Below, piece by piece: positions 45,631 through 53,561 of a DNA stretch of 64,000 bases. A program made the position numbers and the translations under genes. How positions within the stretch are numbered: position 1 is the stretch's first letter; each line of letters starts with the position of its first letter. The notes beneath the pieces were generated by a model, which worked only from the letters and a program-made list of their open reading frames with translations, was not told the origin of the DNA and ran no database searches. Origin of the DNA: Rhizobium album (lineage in GTDB: Bacteria; Pseudomonadota; Alphaproteobacteria; Rhizobiales; Rhizobiaceae); the NCBI RefSeq assembly GCF_003122325.1, contig NZ_QFBC01000017.1, positions 1 to 64,000 of the forward strand, written 5' to 3'.

Positions 45631-47331
45631 TCAACGTCTCCTGAGGCCTGAGATCGACGAGAAACGGTTTACCGCCGGCCGCTGTTCAACTGGCGTGGCC
45701 GGCTGCGACGGAGTGGGGTTATAGGTCGAACTCGGCGTTGGTGCGTTTTCTGCCGGCCGTCGTTCGGGCGCACCGGGCGCCGGCGAAGAACTCGCAGCCG
45801 GCGTATAAGCGGGCACGCTCGGGAAAGCAGGGGTGGAGGGAAAGGTCGGTGTCGAAGGCACATAGGGCTGCGGCTGGTAACCGAAGCTCGAAGTCCCGCT
45901 GCCGCGCACCATCCCCTTCTGGTCGATCGCGGTATGGGCCGGGATCAGCGCCCGCTCGCCACCGCCGCCCTTCAGCGATGACATCGCCTTGTATTCGCTG
46001 CCGATCTTCCACTTGGCCTTTTCGGCGACGACCTGGCAGCATTCGATCAGCGCCGTATTCTTCGCCAGCCGCCGGTGCGCCTTCATGTCGCCGTCGCGAT
46101 AGGAATTGAGGATGCGCAACTCGATCGGGTTCATGCCGATCTTCGACGCCACCTTGTCCATATGCGCTTCGATGGAAAAATCGACGCCGGTGATGCCGAA
46201 ACCGCGCATGGCGGTTGCCGGCGTGCGGTTGGTGAAGACGCAGTAGACGTCGGACGAGACGTTGGGGATCGTATAGGGACCGGGAAGATGGCCGGTGCCC
46301 TTGATGATCGCGTAGCTCGATAGGCGGGTATAGGCGCCGGAATCGAAATAGCCGATGAATTTCCGGGCGATGATGCGCCCATCGTTCATCACGCCGTCGG
46401 TGATGTACCAGCGCTCCGCGCCGCGCGGCGCGCCGACCTGCATCTCTTCCTCGCGGTCCCAAGCATAGCGCACCGGCTTGCCGGTCAGCATGCAGCCGAG
46501 GATGGCCATCGGCTCGTGGATCGAATCCACCTTGCCGCCGAAACCGCCACCCACCGTGCCGCCGATGAAATGCAGCCGGTTCGAAGACACCTTCAGCATC
46601 TTCGCGGCGGTGCCGAGCGAGAAGAACAGCGCCTGCGTCGAGGTATAGACGACAAAACGGTTGTTGGTCTCGGGTGCTGCGATGGCGCCGCAGGTTTCCG
46701 TCGGCGCCTGCTCGATCGGCGACATCTGGTAGCGACCCTCGACCACATGGTCGGCCTGGCGGAGTGCGGCCTCGACATCGCCGAAACGCAGCTTCTGGTG
46801 ATCGTATTTTTCGTGGTAGAGAAAGGTATTGGTGGGGTAGGTGGGGTTGACCGAAGGCGCACCCGGCTTGATCGCCTCCTCGACATCAAGCACATGCGGC
46901 AGCACTTCGTAATCGACGCGGATCTTGGCGATGGCGTCGAAGCAGGCCCGCTCGGTTTCCGCCACGACGGCAACCACCGGTTCGCCGACATAACAGACCT
47001 TCTTGTCCGCCAGCATCGGCTCGTCGTCGAGGCCGAAATCCATCAGGCTCAAGAGCGTGTTGAGGTTGAGCGGCACGTCGCGGGCACGGATCACCTTCTT
47101 GACGCCCGGCATGCGTTCCGCTTCCGACGTATCGACCGAGCGGATGCGGGCGTGGTGATGCGGCGAGCGCAGGCACTTGAGATGCAACAGGCCATCGAAC
47201 AGGTGATCGTCGAAATAGGGCGAGCGGCCGGTGACGTGGCCGAGCATGTCCTGCCGCTGCGTCGGCTTGCCGATCTCGTTCAGGTTGTCGTCGCGTTCGT
47301 CGGCGAAATATTCCTTGCGAAATTCAATCAT
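45631..47331 (-). CDS. Molybdenum hydroxylase large subunit, N-terminal half with Pro-rich tail
   Basis: A 566-residue protein with the N-terminal Ald_Xan_dh domain (GHVTGRSPYFDDHLFDGL onward) and the first cofactor domain: SPIEQAPTETCGAIA, GGTVGGGFGGKVDS and TPATAMRGFG (Arg376-Gly-Phe-Gly). The active-site loop is of the xanthine-dehydrogenase/hydroxylase type, not the AYRCSFR loop of CO dehydrogenase. Residues about 473-566 are a low-complexity Pro/Ser/Thr tail (PYVPSTPTFPSTP and similar) ending SSISGLRRR. Family members normally continue into the C-terminal half, here a separate gene. The ATG at 47331 is clear; the longer open frame overlaps the FeS gene. Confidence 0.88.
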   Translation of the reverse strand: MIEFRKEYFADERDDNLNEIGKPTQRQDMLGHVTGRSPYFDDHLFDGLLHLKCLRSPHHHARIRSVDTSEAERMPGVKKVIRARDVPLNLNTLLSLMDFGLDDEPMLADKKVCYVGEPVVAVVAETERACFDAIAKIRVDYEVLPHVLDVEEAIKPGAPSVNPTYPTNTFLYHEKYDHQKLRFGDVEAALRQADHVVEGRYQMSPIEQAPTETCGAIAAPETNNRFVVYTSTQALFFSLGTAAKMLKVSSNRLHFIGGTVGGGFGGKVDSIHEPMAILGCMLTGKPVRYAWDREEEMQVGAPRGAERWYITDGVMNDGRIIARKFIGYFDSGAYTRLSSYAIIKGTGHLPGPYTIPNVSSDVYCVFTNRTPATAMRGFGITGVDFSIEAHMDKVASKIGMNPIELRILNSYRDGDMKAHRRLAKNTALIECCQVVAEKAKWKIGSEYKAMSSLKGGGGERALIPAHTAIDQKGMVRGSGTSSFGYQPQPYVPSTPTFPSTPAFPSVPAYTPAASSSPAPGAPERRPAENAPTPSSTYNPTPSQPATPVEQRPAVNRFSSISGLRRR

Positions 47332-47339
47332 GGCAGGCC

Positions 47340-47822
47340 TCACCCGTATCTGCGGCCACCGCTCTGGGCGGCAGCGAGCACGGCATTGATGATGGGTTCG
47401 TAACCGGTGCAACGGCAGATATTGCCGGAGATCGCCTCGACCACCTCCTCGCGGGACGGTGAGGGGTTGCGGTCGAGCAAGGCCTTGGCGGCCATCAGCA
47501 TGCCCGGCGTGCAATAACCGCACTGGGCGGCGAAATTGTCCATGAACGCATGCTGCAATGCGTGCAATTGCGGCCCGTGCGCCAGGCCCGCGGTCGTTTC
47601 GACCGACTGGCCCTCGACGGTTTCGGCAAGCGTCAGACAGGAAAGCCGCGGCTCGCCGTTGACCAGCACCGTACAGGTGCCGCAAGTGCCCTGCCCGCAG
47701 CCGTATTTCGGCGAGAGATCGCCGACGCCGCGGCGCAGCACGTCGAGCAGGTTGGAGCCCTCCTCCGCGAAGATCGCCTGGCCGCTGCCGTTCAGTTGGA
47801 ATTGGATGGGTTTCTTGGCCAT
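47340..47822 (-). CDS. Molybdenum hydroxylase 2Fe-2S subunit
   Basis: A 160-residue small subunit (CoxS type). The plant-type cluster is bound by YGCGQGTCGTCTVL plus the Cys of RLSCLT, and the second cluster by QCGYCTPGML and NICRCTGYEPI. It passes electrons from the Mo centre to the FAD subunit. The gene lies 4 bases after the FAD-subunit gene and 8 bases before the large-subunit genes. All eight expected Cys ligands are present, so the electron chain looks intact. Confidence 0.95.
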   Translation of the reverse strand: MAKKPIQFQLNGSGQAIFAEEGSNLLDVLRRGVGDLSPKYGCGQGTCGTCTVLVNGEPRLSCLTLAETVEGQSVETTAGLAHGPQLHALQHAFMDNFAAQCGYCTPGMLMAAKALLDRNPSPSREEVVEAISGNICRCTGYEPIINAVLAAAQSGGRRYG

Positions 47823-47826
47823 GAGA

Positions 47827-48639
47827 CTACCTCCTCTGCCCGAGCAGAAGGCGTTTGAGATGAACGGGGGCGATCTGGCGGCGATACCAGTCCGAAGCGA
47901 TCGGATCGCTCGGCGGATCGACGCCTTCGGTGGCGACGGCCAGTGCCTGGGCGATGCCGGCCTCGTCGAGGCTGCGCCCTTCGAGCGCCCGCTCGACGGC
48001 GAGCGCCCTGAGCGGCCGCGGTCCCATGGCGCCATAGGCGACGCGGGCATTGGCAAGGCGCCCCGCCTGCATCGGCAACACGGCGGCGATCGACATCACG
48101 GCGATGCCCTTCGGCTTGACGCGGCTGACCTTGACGTAACGGAACGCGTTGACGTCACGGAGCCGCGGGATCTGCACCGAAACGATGACCAGGCCGGCAT
48201 TGCGCTCGCGGGCGTTCAAAAACTCGTCCAGCGATATCGGCTGGCCGCCGGCCGGCACCACGCGGGCGTCGAGCGCCAGCAGCGCGGCGGTGAAATCGCC
48301 GTAGGGCGAAGCGGCGAACAGGTTGCCGCCGACCGTCGCCATGTTACGGATCGCCGGTCCGCCGACGGTGCGCGCCACCGGCGCCAGAAAGGCCGTCTCG
48401 CGATTGGCGATAACCTCCGACATGGTGATGCCGGCGCCGATCACCAGCATGTCGCCCTGCTGGGCGATCTGCTTCAGGCGCGGATCGGTGGTGCGGATGA
48501 TGGTGTCGAACGACTGGTCGCCGTAATTCACCGCCCGCATGATCAGCGTGCCGCCGCCGAGATAGCGGGCGCTGCGGCTCGCCGCCAGCGCTCTTGCCGC
48601 CTCGTCGACCTGCGCGAAAGTCTTCACGCTCATTGGCAT
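47827..48639 (-). CDS. Molybdenum hydroxylase FAD-binding subunit
   Basis: A 270-residue medium subunit (CoxM type). FAD-binding motifs are ARYLGGGTLIMRAV near residue 25 and ATVGGNLFAASPYGD near residue 108; the C-terminal domain is the CO_deh_flav_C type. It transfers electrons to an outside acceptor. Gene order FAD-FeS-MoL(N)-MoL(C) is that of aerobic hydroxylases. Two SRPBCC genes lie just upstream in the same direction. Confidence 0.93.
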   Translation of the reverse strand: MPMSVKTFAQVDEAARALAASRSARYLGGGTLIMRAVNYGDQSFDTIIRTTDPRLKQIAQQGDMLVIGAGITMSEVIANRETAFLAPVARTVGGPAIRNMATVGGNLFAASPYGDFTAALLALDARVVPAGGQPISLDEFLNARERNAGLVIVSVQIPRLRDVNAFRYVKVSRVKPKGIAVMSIAAVLPMQAGRLANARVAYGAMGPRPLRALAVERALEGRSLDEAGIAQALAVATEGVDPPSDPIASDWYRRQIAPVHLKRLLLGQRR

Positions 48640-48655
48640 ATGCTGTTTCCTCTTC

Positions 48656-49111
48656 TTACGCCGTCGCGGCCGGTGCGAGCCCCATATGAGCGCGCACGGC
48701 CTCGAAACCCGCCTGATAGATCTGTTCAGACACCATGTCCTTCAGTCGCTGTTCTTCGCCCGCCGGCGTGTCGAAGCGCGATTCCCACTCCCAGAAGGTG
48801 AGATCGCCGTCCGTCACCGGCGTCAGCCGGACATGCGCCACGTAGTTCAAAAGCGGCACCGGCGTATCGAGCAGGCAATAGGTGAAGGCCATGTCGGCAT
48901 CCGACAGCGTCAAAAGCTGTTCGCGCAGTTCGGAGCCGTCGACCAGGTGGAAGCGGCGCACGCAGCCCACCTTGTCGGAACTCTGGCCGCGCTCGATATG
49001 GCTGTCGGCCACCGCCGGGTGCCAGCGGTCGTGGCCGTTGAAATCGCGCAGGACCTCCCAGACGGCTTCGACCGGCGCTTCCATGATGGTGCTTTTGACG
49101 ATCTTGACCAC
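48656..49111 (-). CDS. SRPBCC-family protein 1 (CoxG-like)
   Basis: A 151-residue START/SRPBCC-fold protein. The N-terminal strand (IMEAPVEAVWEVLRDFNGHDRWHPAV) and the C-terminal long helix fit polyketide-cyclase/CoxG-like members. It is similar to the next protein (shared DKVGCVRRFHL / DKIGCVRDFHL segment), so the pair came from duplication. In CO-oxidising bacteria CoxG recruits CO dehydrogenase to the membrane, so a similar anchoring or substrate-carrier role is possible. That is inference. Confidence 0.85.
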   Translation of the reverse strand: MVKIVKSTIMEAPVEAVWEVLRDFNGHDRWHPAVADSHIERGQSSDKVGCVRRFHLVDGSELREQLLTLSDADMAFTYCLLDTPVPLLNYVAHVRLTPVTDGDLTFWEWESRFDTPAGEEQRLKDMVSEQIYQAGFEAVRAHMGLAPAATA

Positions 49112-49118
49112 TCGTCCC

Positions 49119-49559
49119 TCACCGCCCGCCGAAATGCCGCTTCAGCGCGTCAAACCCGCCCTGGAAGACATTGGTGCCGATACCGTTGACCAGATCGCCC
49201 TCGACCTCGGGCGTGCAATCGAACTCCGCCGTCCATTCGATGAAGGTCCGGTCGCCATCGGAGACCGGCGTCAGCCGCAGGGTGGCGATGTAGTTCGTCA
49301 GCGGCATCGGCCCTTCGAGGATCGTATAGGTGCAGAACATGTCGTAGTCGGAGAGACCGAGCAGTTTTTCCCGCAGCCGGTCGCCGTTCTGCAGGTGGAA
49401 GTCGCGCACGCAGCCGATCTTGTCGGACGGTTCGCCGTTTTCGATGCGGCTGTCGCGGATGCGCGGGTGCCAGCGCGGCAAGGCATTGAAGTCGCGGACG
49501 CGCTCCCAGACCTTGGCCGCCGGCGCGTCGATGACGCTGGATACGAAGACACGGGCCAC
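49119..49559 (-). CDS. SRPBCC-family protein 2 (CoxG-like)
   Basis: A 146-residue SRPBCC-fold protein paralogous to its neighbour, with VIDAPAAKVWERVRDFNALPRWHP at the N-terminus, DKIGCVRDFHLQNGD in the middle and the usual C-terminal helix (GGFDALKRHF). It begins 8 bases after the flotillin gene stop and ends 7 bases before the first paralogue, so all are probably cotranscribed. A tandem pair suggests a heterodimer or two ligands. No catalytic residues can be assigned. Confidence 0.85.
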   Translation of the reverse strand: MARVFVSSVIDAPAAKVWERVRDFNALPRWHPRIRDSRIENGEPSDKIGCVRDFHLQNGDRLREKLLGLSDYDMFCTYTILEGPMPLTNYIATLRLTPVSDGDRTFIEWTAEFDCTPEVEGDLVNGIGTNVFQGGFDALKRHFGGR

Positions 49560-49567
49560 GGCTTACC

Positions 49568-52500
49568 TCACTTCTTGTCGTCGGATTTCGGGGCGCCACC
49601 GCCGCCTTTCGGCGCGGAATCCTTGGCAATGCGCTGCAAGTCGCTCGCCTCGCGGATGAGGCCGCCCATCTTGGTCAGGCTGCCGCCTTCGATACCGATA
49701 TCGTGGAGCAGGTTGTCGATCAGCGGCGCCTGGACACGATACCGAAGCGCGGATTCGATCACCTCGTCGGTCGGGTTGCGCGGCGCGCCCTCCCCGCCCA
49801 TGCCGCTGCCGCCGAGCTGCATGATGCGGATGTCGTTGATCTTCTCCATCGGCTTGACCGAGGCGGCAACGATGCCTTCGATGTGATCGAGCAGCTTGCG
49901 GCGGAAGAGCGAGTAGCGCGCCTCGTCGGTGAGCACGTTTTCGGCCTCGTTGAGCAGCTTCTGCGCCTCGGCCTCGACGGCACGGCGAACCTTTTCCGCC
50001 GAGGCGGCAATGGTCTTTTCCTGCGCCGCCTTCTCGGCCATGACGATGTCGACGTTGCGGCGGCGCTTGGCCTCCTCGGTCTCGCGGGTCGTCTTCACCT
50101 GCTCCTCGGCTTCCGCTGCGCGGGCACGGGCGAGATCGGCCTCGGCACGGGCGGCGGATTCTTCCAGCGACTTCTTGTAGAGGACGATCGCCTTCTCCAT
50201 CAGCGCGTTCTCGACCTCGCGCTCGCGGTCCACTTCCAGCTTGCGGCGGTCGCGCTCCTGGGTGATGCGGGCTTCGTCAATGCCGCGTTCGGAGGCGATG
50301 CGGGCGCGCTCCACCTCCTCGCGGGAGGCGATTTCGGCTTCGCGCAGCACCTGCGAGCGGGCGATTTCCAGCTGCTCGATGGCGCGCTTGCGCTCGACGC
50401 GGGCCGCTTCCAGAACACGATCGCGCTCGACCTCCTTGGTTTCGACGTCGCGTTGCGCGGCAATCTCGGCCTGGCGAACCTTGGCGTCGGCCTCGGCGCG
50501 CTCCGCCTTCTTGGCGGCAAGCTCGATGACCCGGGCCTCGTCGGCCTCCTCAATGGCACGCTTGCGCTCGATGTCCCGGACTTCCCGTTCCTTGGACGAG
50601 GCGATGCGCTCCTTCTCGACCGCAAGGTCGGCGGCGATGCGTTCGCGCTCCACCGTGTCGCGGCGCTTGATATCGGCCGTCTCGATGGTGATATCGCGCT
50701 CGATCTGCAGGCTGCGGGTATCCTTTTCCGCCGTGATGCGCTCGGCATCGACGCGGGCCTGCTGGGCAATGCGGTCCTTCTCGATCGCGAGATCGGCAGC
50801 GATCCGTTCGCGCTCGACGGTATCGCGGCGCTTGATGTCGGCGGTTTCCACCGCCTCGTCGCGCTCGATCTGCAGGTTCTTGGTTTCCTTTTCGGCGGCG
50901 ATGCGCTCGGCGTCGATCTGCAGCTGCTGCTCGATCCGCTCCTTCTCGATGGCAAGGTCGGTGGCGATGCGTTCGCGTTCCACCGTATCGCGCCGTTTGA
51001 TCTCGGCGGTCTCGATGGCCTCGTCGCGGGCGATCTGCAGGTTGCGCGTGCCCTTTTCGGCGGCGATGCGTTCGGCGTCGATGCGTGCCTGCTGCTCGAT
51101 CCGCTCCTTTTCGATGGCCAGTTCCGTGGCGATCCGTTCGCGCTCGACGGCGTCGCGGCGCTTGATGTCGGCGGTTTCCACCGCTTCGTCGCGGGCGATC
51201 TGCAGGTTGCGAGTGTCCTTCTCGGCAGTGATGCGCTCGGCATCCACACGCGCCTGCTGTTCGATACGGGCCTTCTCGACCTCCTCGTTGGCGAGGATTT
51301 CGGCGCTGCTCAGCGCCTTGGTGCGGGCGATCTCGCGTTCGCGCACATCCTGCTCATAGGCGATTCGGTCGGCGGCGATCTTCTTTTCCTGGGCGATGCG
51401 GGCGGCTTCCGTCGCTTCGCGGGCGGCGATTTCTGCCTCGTCGATCAGCCGCTGGCGCTCGATTTCGCGCGACTGCGTCTCGCGATCCTTGGCGATGCGG
51501 GCTTCGGTGACCTTGCGTTCCTGCTCGATGCGGGCGCGCTCGACATTTTCGCGGGCGGAAATCTCGGCCTGCTGAATCATGCTCTGGCGCTCGATCTCGC
51601 GGGCCTGGGTTTCGCGCTCGTTGGCGATGCGGGCTTCGGCGACGGCGCGCTCCTGCAGGATGCGGGCCTTTTCGATTTCCTCGCGGGTCTCGATCTCTGC
51701 CGTCTCGATGGTCCGCTGCCGCTCCAGCTCGCGCTGGCGGATCTGCCGTTCGGCGGAAATGCGGGCTTCGGCGATGGCATGCTCGTTGGCGATGCGGTTC
51801 TTCTCGATCGCCTCGCGGGCGAGGATCATGGCGCTTTCGGCTTCGGTGTCGCGCTCGGCGCGTTCACGGGCCAGCTGGGCGCGCTGCTGGGCACGGCGGA
51901 ACTCGACGTCGCGTTCCTGCTCCAGCCGGGCCTCCTCGCTGGCGCGTTCGATTTCCAGCGCCTGCTTTTCGGCTTCCAGGTTGCGGGTGCGAATCTTGAT
52001 GATCGAATCCTGCTCGATATCGTTGCGCAGCTTGCGGCGGCTTTCGATATCCTGGATCAGATGCGTCAGACCCTCGGCGTCAAACCGGTTCGAGGGGTTG
52101 AAATATTGCAGCTCGGTCTGGTCGATATCCTTGATCGCCACCGATTCCAGCTCCAGGCCGTTCTTCGACAGGCCTTCCTGGGCAAGATCGCGGACACGAT
52201 TGACATATTCGGCGCGCTGCTCGTGCATTTCCTCCATTGTCATCTCGGCCGAGATGGCGCGCAGCGCCGATTCGAACTTGCCGGAAAGCAGCGCATGCAG
52301 GTTTTGCGCCTCCAGCGTCCGCCGGCCAAGCGTCGAGGCGGCAATCGACACCGCCTCGCGGGTCGGCCGGACGCGGACGTAAAATTCCGCCTCGACATCG
52401 ACGCGCATGCGGTCCTTGCTGATCAGCGCCGTTTCGCGATTGCGGACGATCTCCAGCGGCAGCGTGTTCATGTTGACGGGCGTGATGTCGTGGATGATCG

Positions 52501-52678
52501 GCCAGACGAAGGCGCCGCCGTCGATCACCACCTTTTCGCCGAGGAAACCGGTGCGGACGAAGGCGATTTCCTTGGTCGAGCGTCGGTAGAGCCAGTTCAT
52601 CACCCAATAGACGATGGCGATGACGATGACCGCCAGAATAAGCCAAAGAATGAGCTGGCCGATCAGCTGTCCAGTCAT
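49568..52678 (-). CDS. Giant flotillin-like protein with hendecad coiled coil
   Basis: A 1036-residue flotillin/SPFH protein, about twice the usual length. One N-terminal membrane segment (about residues 6-28) is followed by an SPFH/Band 7 domain (about 30-200; VVIDGGAFVWPI, KDRMRVDVEAEFYVRV). Residues about 210-920 are a charged coiled coil in exact multiples of 11: four 44-residue units (284-459), one 11-residue spacer, then four 55-residue units (471-690). The C-terminal 100 residues resume normal flotillin sequence. The ATG at 52678 starts just before the membrane helix. It lies inside the transporter / Mo hydroxylase locus, suggesting a scaffold for a membrane assembly (inference). Confidence 0.9.
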   Translation of the reverse strand: MTGQLIGQLILWLILAVIVIAIVYWVMNWLYRRSTKEIAFVRTGFLGEKVVIDGGAFVWPIIHDITPVNMNTLPLEIVRNRETALISKDRMRVDVEAEFYVRVRPTREAVSIAASTLGRRTLEAQNLHALLSGKFESALRAISAEMTMEEMHEQRAEYVNRVRDLAQEGLSKNGLELESVAIKDIDQTELQYFNPSNRFDAEGLTHLIQDIESRRKLRNDIEQDSIIKIRTRNLEAEKQALEIERASEEARLEQERDVEFRRAQQRAQLARERAERDTEAESAMILAREAIEKNRIANEHAIAEARISAERQIRQRELERQRTIETAEIETREEIEKARILQERAVAEARIANERETQAREIERQSMIQQAEISARENVERARIEQERKVTEARIAKDRETQSREIERQRLIDEAEIAAREATEAARIAQEKKIAADRIAYEQDVREREIARTKALSSAEILANEEVEKARIEQQARVDAERITAEKDTRNLQIARDEAVETADIKRRDAVERERIATELAIEKERIEQQARIDAERIAAEKGTRNLQIARDEAIETAEIKRRDTVERERIATDLAIEKERIEQQLQIDAERIAAEKETKNLQIERDEAVETADIKRRDTVERERIAADLAIEKDRIAQQARVDAERITAEKDTRSLQIERDITIETADIKRRDTVERERIAADLAVEKERIASSKEREVRDIERKRAIEEADEARVIELAAKKAERAEADAKVRQAEIAAQRDVETKEVERDRVLEAARVERKRAIEQLEIARSQVLREAEIASREEVERARIASERGIDEARITQERDRRKLEVDREREVENALMEKAIVLYKKSLEESAARAEADLARARAAEAEEQVKTTRETEEAKRRRNVDIVMAEKAAQEKTIAASAEKVRRAVEAEAQKLLNEAENVLTDEARYSLFRRKLLDHIEGIVAASVKPMEKINDIRIMQLGGSGMGGEGAPRNPTDEVIESALRYRVQAPLIDNLLHDIGIEGGSLTKMGGLIREASDLQRIAKDSAPKGGGGAPKSDDKK
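50609..51268 (-). repeat. Four tandem 165-base units in the flotillin gene
   Basis: Codons 471-690 form four in-frame copies of a 55-residue unit starting RIEQQARVDAER or a close variant. Copies begin at 51268, 51103, 50938 and 50773 (minus strand) and differ by several residues. Each unit is five 11-residue turns, so gain or loss of a copy would keep frame and coiled-coil register. Four weaker 132-base units precede them at about 51301-51829. Confidence 0.9.
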
Positions 52679-52727
52679 GGTTTCTCTCCCCAAATGCGCG
52701 TCGTGACGGTATCGGCGATCATGGCGC

Positions 52728-53558
52728 TCACCGTCCTTTGATCTGCTTGAACCGGGCGGTCTGCTCGGTGAGTGCAATCTCGGCCGGCAGCCTCTCCATC
52801 GAGGAGGCGCCGTAAAAGCCGTGGCAGTTTTTCGTGTTCTTCAGGATGAACTCGGCGTCCTCGGGCATGGCGACAGGGCCGCCATGAGCCAGGATGATCA
52901 CATCCTTGTTGACCTTCAGCGCCGCTTCCGACCATTCGTCGACCAGCGCCGGGCAATCCTCGAGCTTCAGCGCCGTCTCCGCGCCGATCGAGCCGCCGGT
53001 CGTCAGCCCGAAATGACAGACGATGATATCGGCGCCCGCCTTCGCCATCGCGTCCGCCTCGCCGGCGTTGAAGACGTAGGGTGTCGTCAGGAGGTCACGG
53101 GCATGCGCCTTGGCGATCATGTCGACCTCCAGCCCGTAGGACATGCCGGTCTCTTCCAGATTGGCACGGAAGGTGCCGTCGATCAGGCCGACGGTCGGAA
53201 AATTCTGCACACCGGAAAAACCGATACGCTTCAGCTCGTCGAGGAACACATCCATCTGCCGGAACGGATCGGTGCCGTTGACGCCGGCGAGCACGGGCGT
53301 GTGCTTGACCACCGGCAGTACCTCGCGCGCCATGTCGACGACGATCTGGTTGGCGTCGCCGTAAGCCAATAGGCCGGCGAGCGATCCGCGCCCGGCCATG
53401 CGGTACCGCCCGGAATTGTAGATGACGATGAGGTCGATGCCGCCGGCCTCCTCGCATTTGGCCGAAAGTCCGGTGCCGGCGCCGCCGCCGACGATCGGCT
53501 GGCCGCGCGCCACCATGCCGCGGAATTTTTCGAGGATCTTCGATCGTTCGATCGCCAT
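52728..53558 (-). CDS. TIM-barrel 'phosphoenolpyruvate hydrolase' family protein (Tm-1 C-terminal type)
   Basis: A 276-residue TIM-barrel protein of the family annotated PEP hydrolase/TIM-barrel signal transduction. Features are [63 protein letters not shown], and [13 protein letters not shown]. In plants this domain is the C-terminal half of the Tm-1 antiviral protein, whose N-terminal half is the UPF0261 domain. Here the UPF0261 domain is in the next gene upstream, 3 bases away, so the pair should work together. The true reaction is not established. Confidence 0.85.
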   Translation of the reverse strand: MAIERSKILEKFRGMVARGQPIVGGGAGTGLSAKCEEAGGIDLIVIYNSGRYRMAGRGSLAGLLAYGDANQIVVDMAREVLPVVKHTPVLAGVNGTDPFRQMDVFLDELKRIGFSGVQNFPTVGLIDGTFRANLEETGMSYGLEVDMIAKAHARDLLTTPYVFNAGEADAMAKAGADIIVCHFGLTTGGSIGAETALKLEDCPALVDEWSEAALKVNKDVIILAHGGPVAMPEDAEFILKNTKNCHGFYGASSMERLPAEIALTEQTARFKQIKGR

Positions 53559-53561
53559 GAT

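Noticed and set aside
44607-47331. Calling the hydroxylase an aerobic CO dehydrogenase
   Set aside because: The active-site loop is AMRGFG, not the Cys-containing AYRCSFR of true CO dehydrogenases, despite coxD/coxE-like neighbours.
50609-51268. CRISPR array
   Set aside because: The repeats are 165-base, contiguous, coding and in frame, with no spacers and no cas genes nearby.
49703-52741. 1012-codon open frame on the plus strand opposite the flotillin gene
   Set aside because: Its repetitive Leu/Gly/Asp sequence mirrors the Arg/Glu/Ala coiled-coil codons on the other strand. The minus-strand frame has a membrane helix, an SPFH domain and a conserved context.
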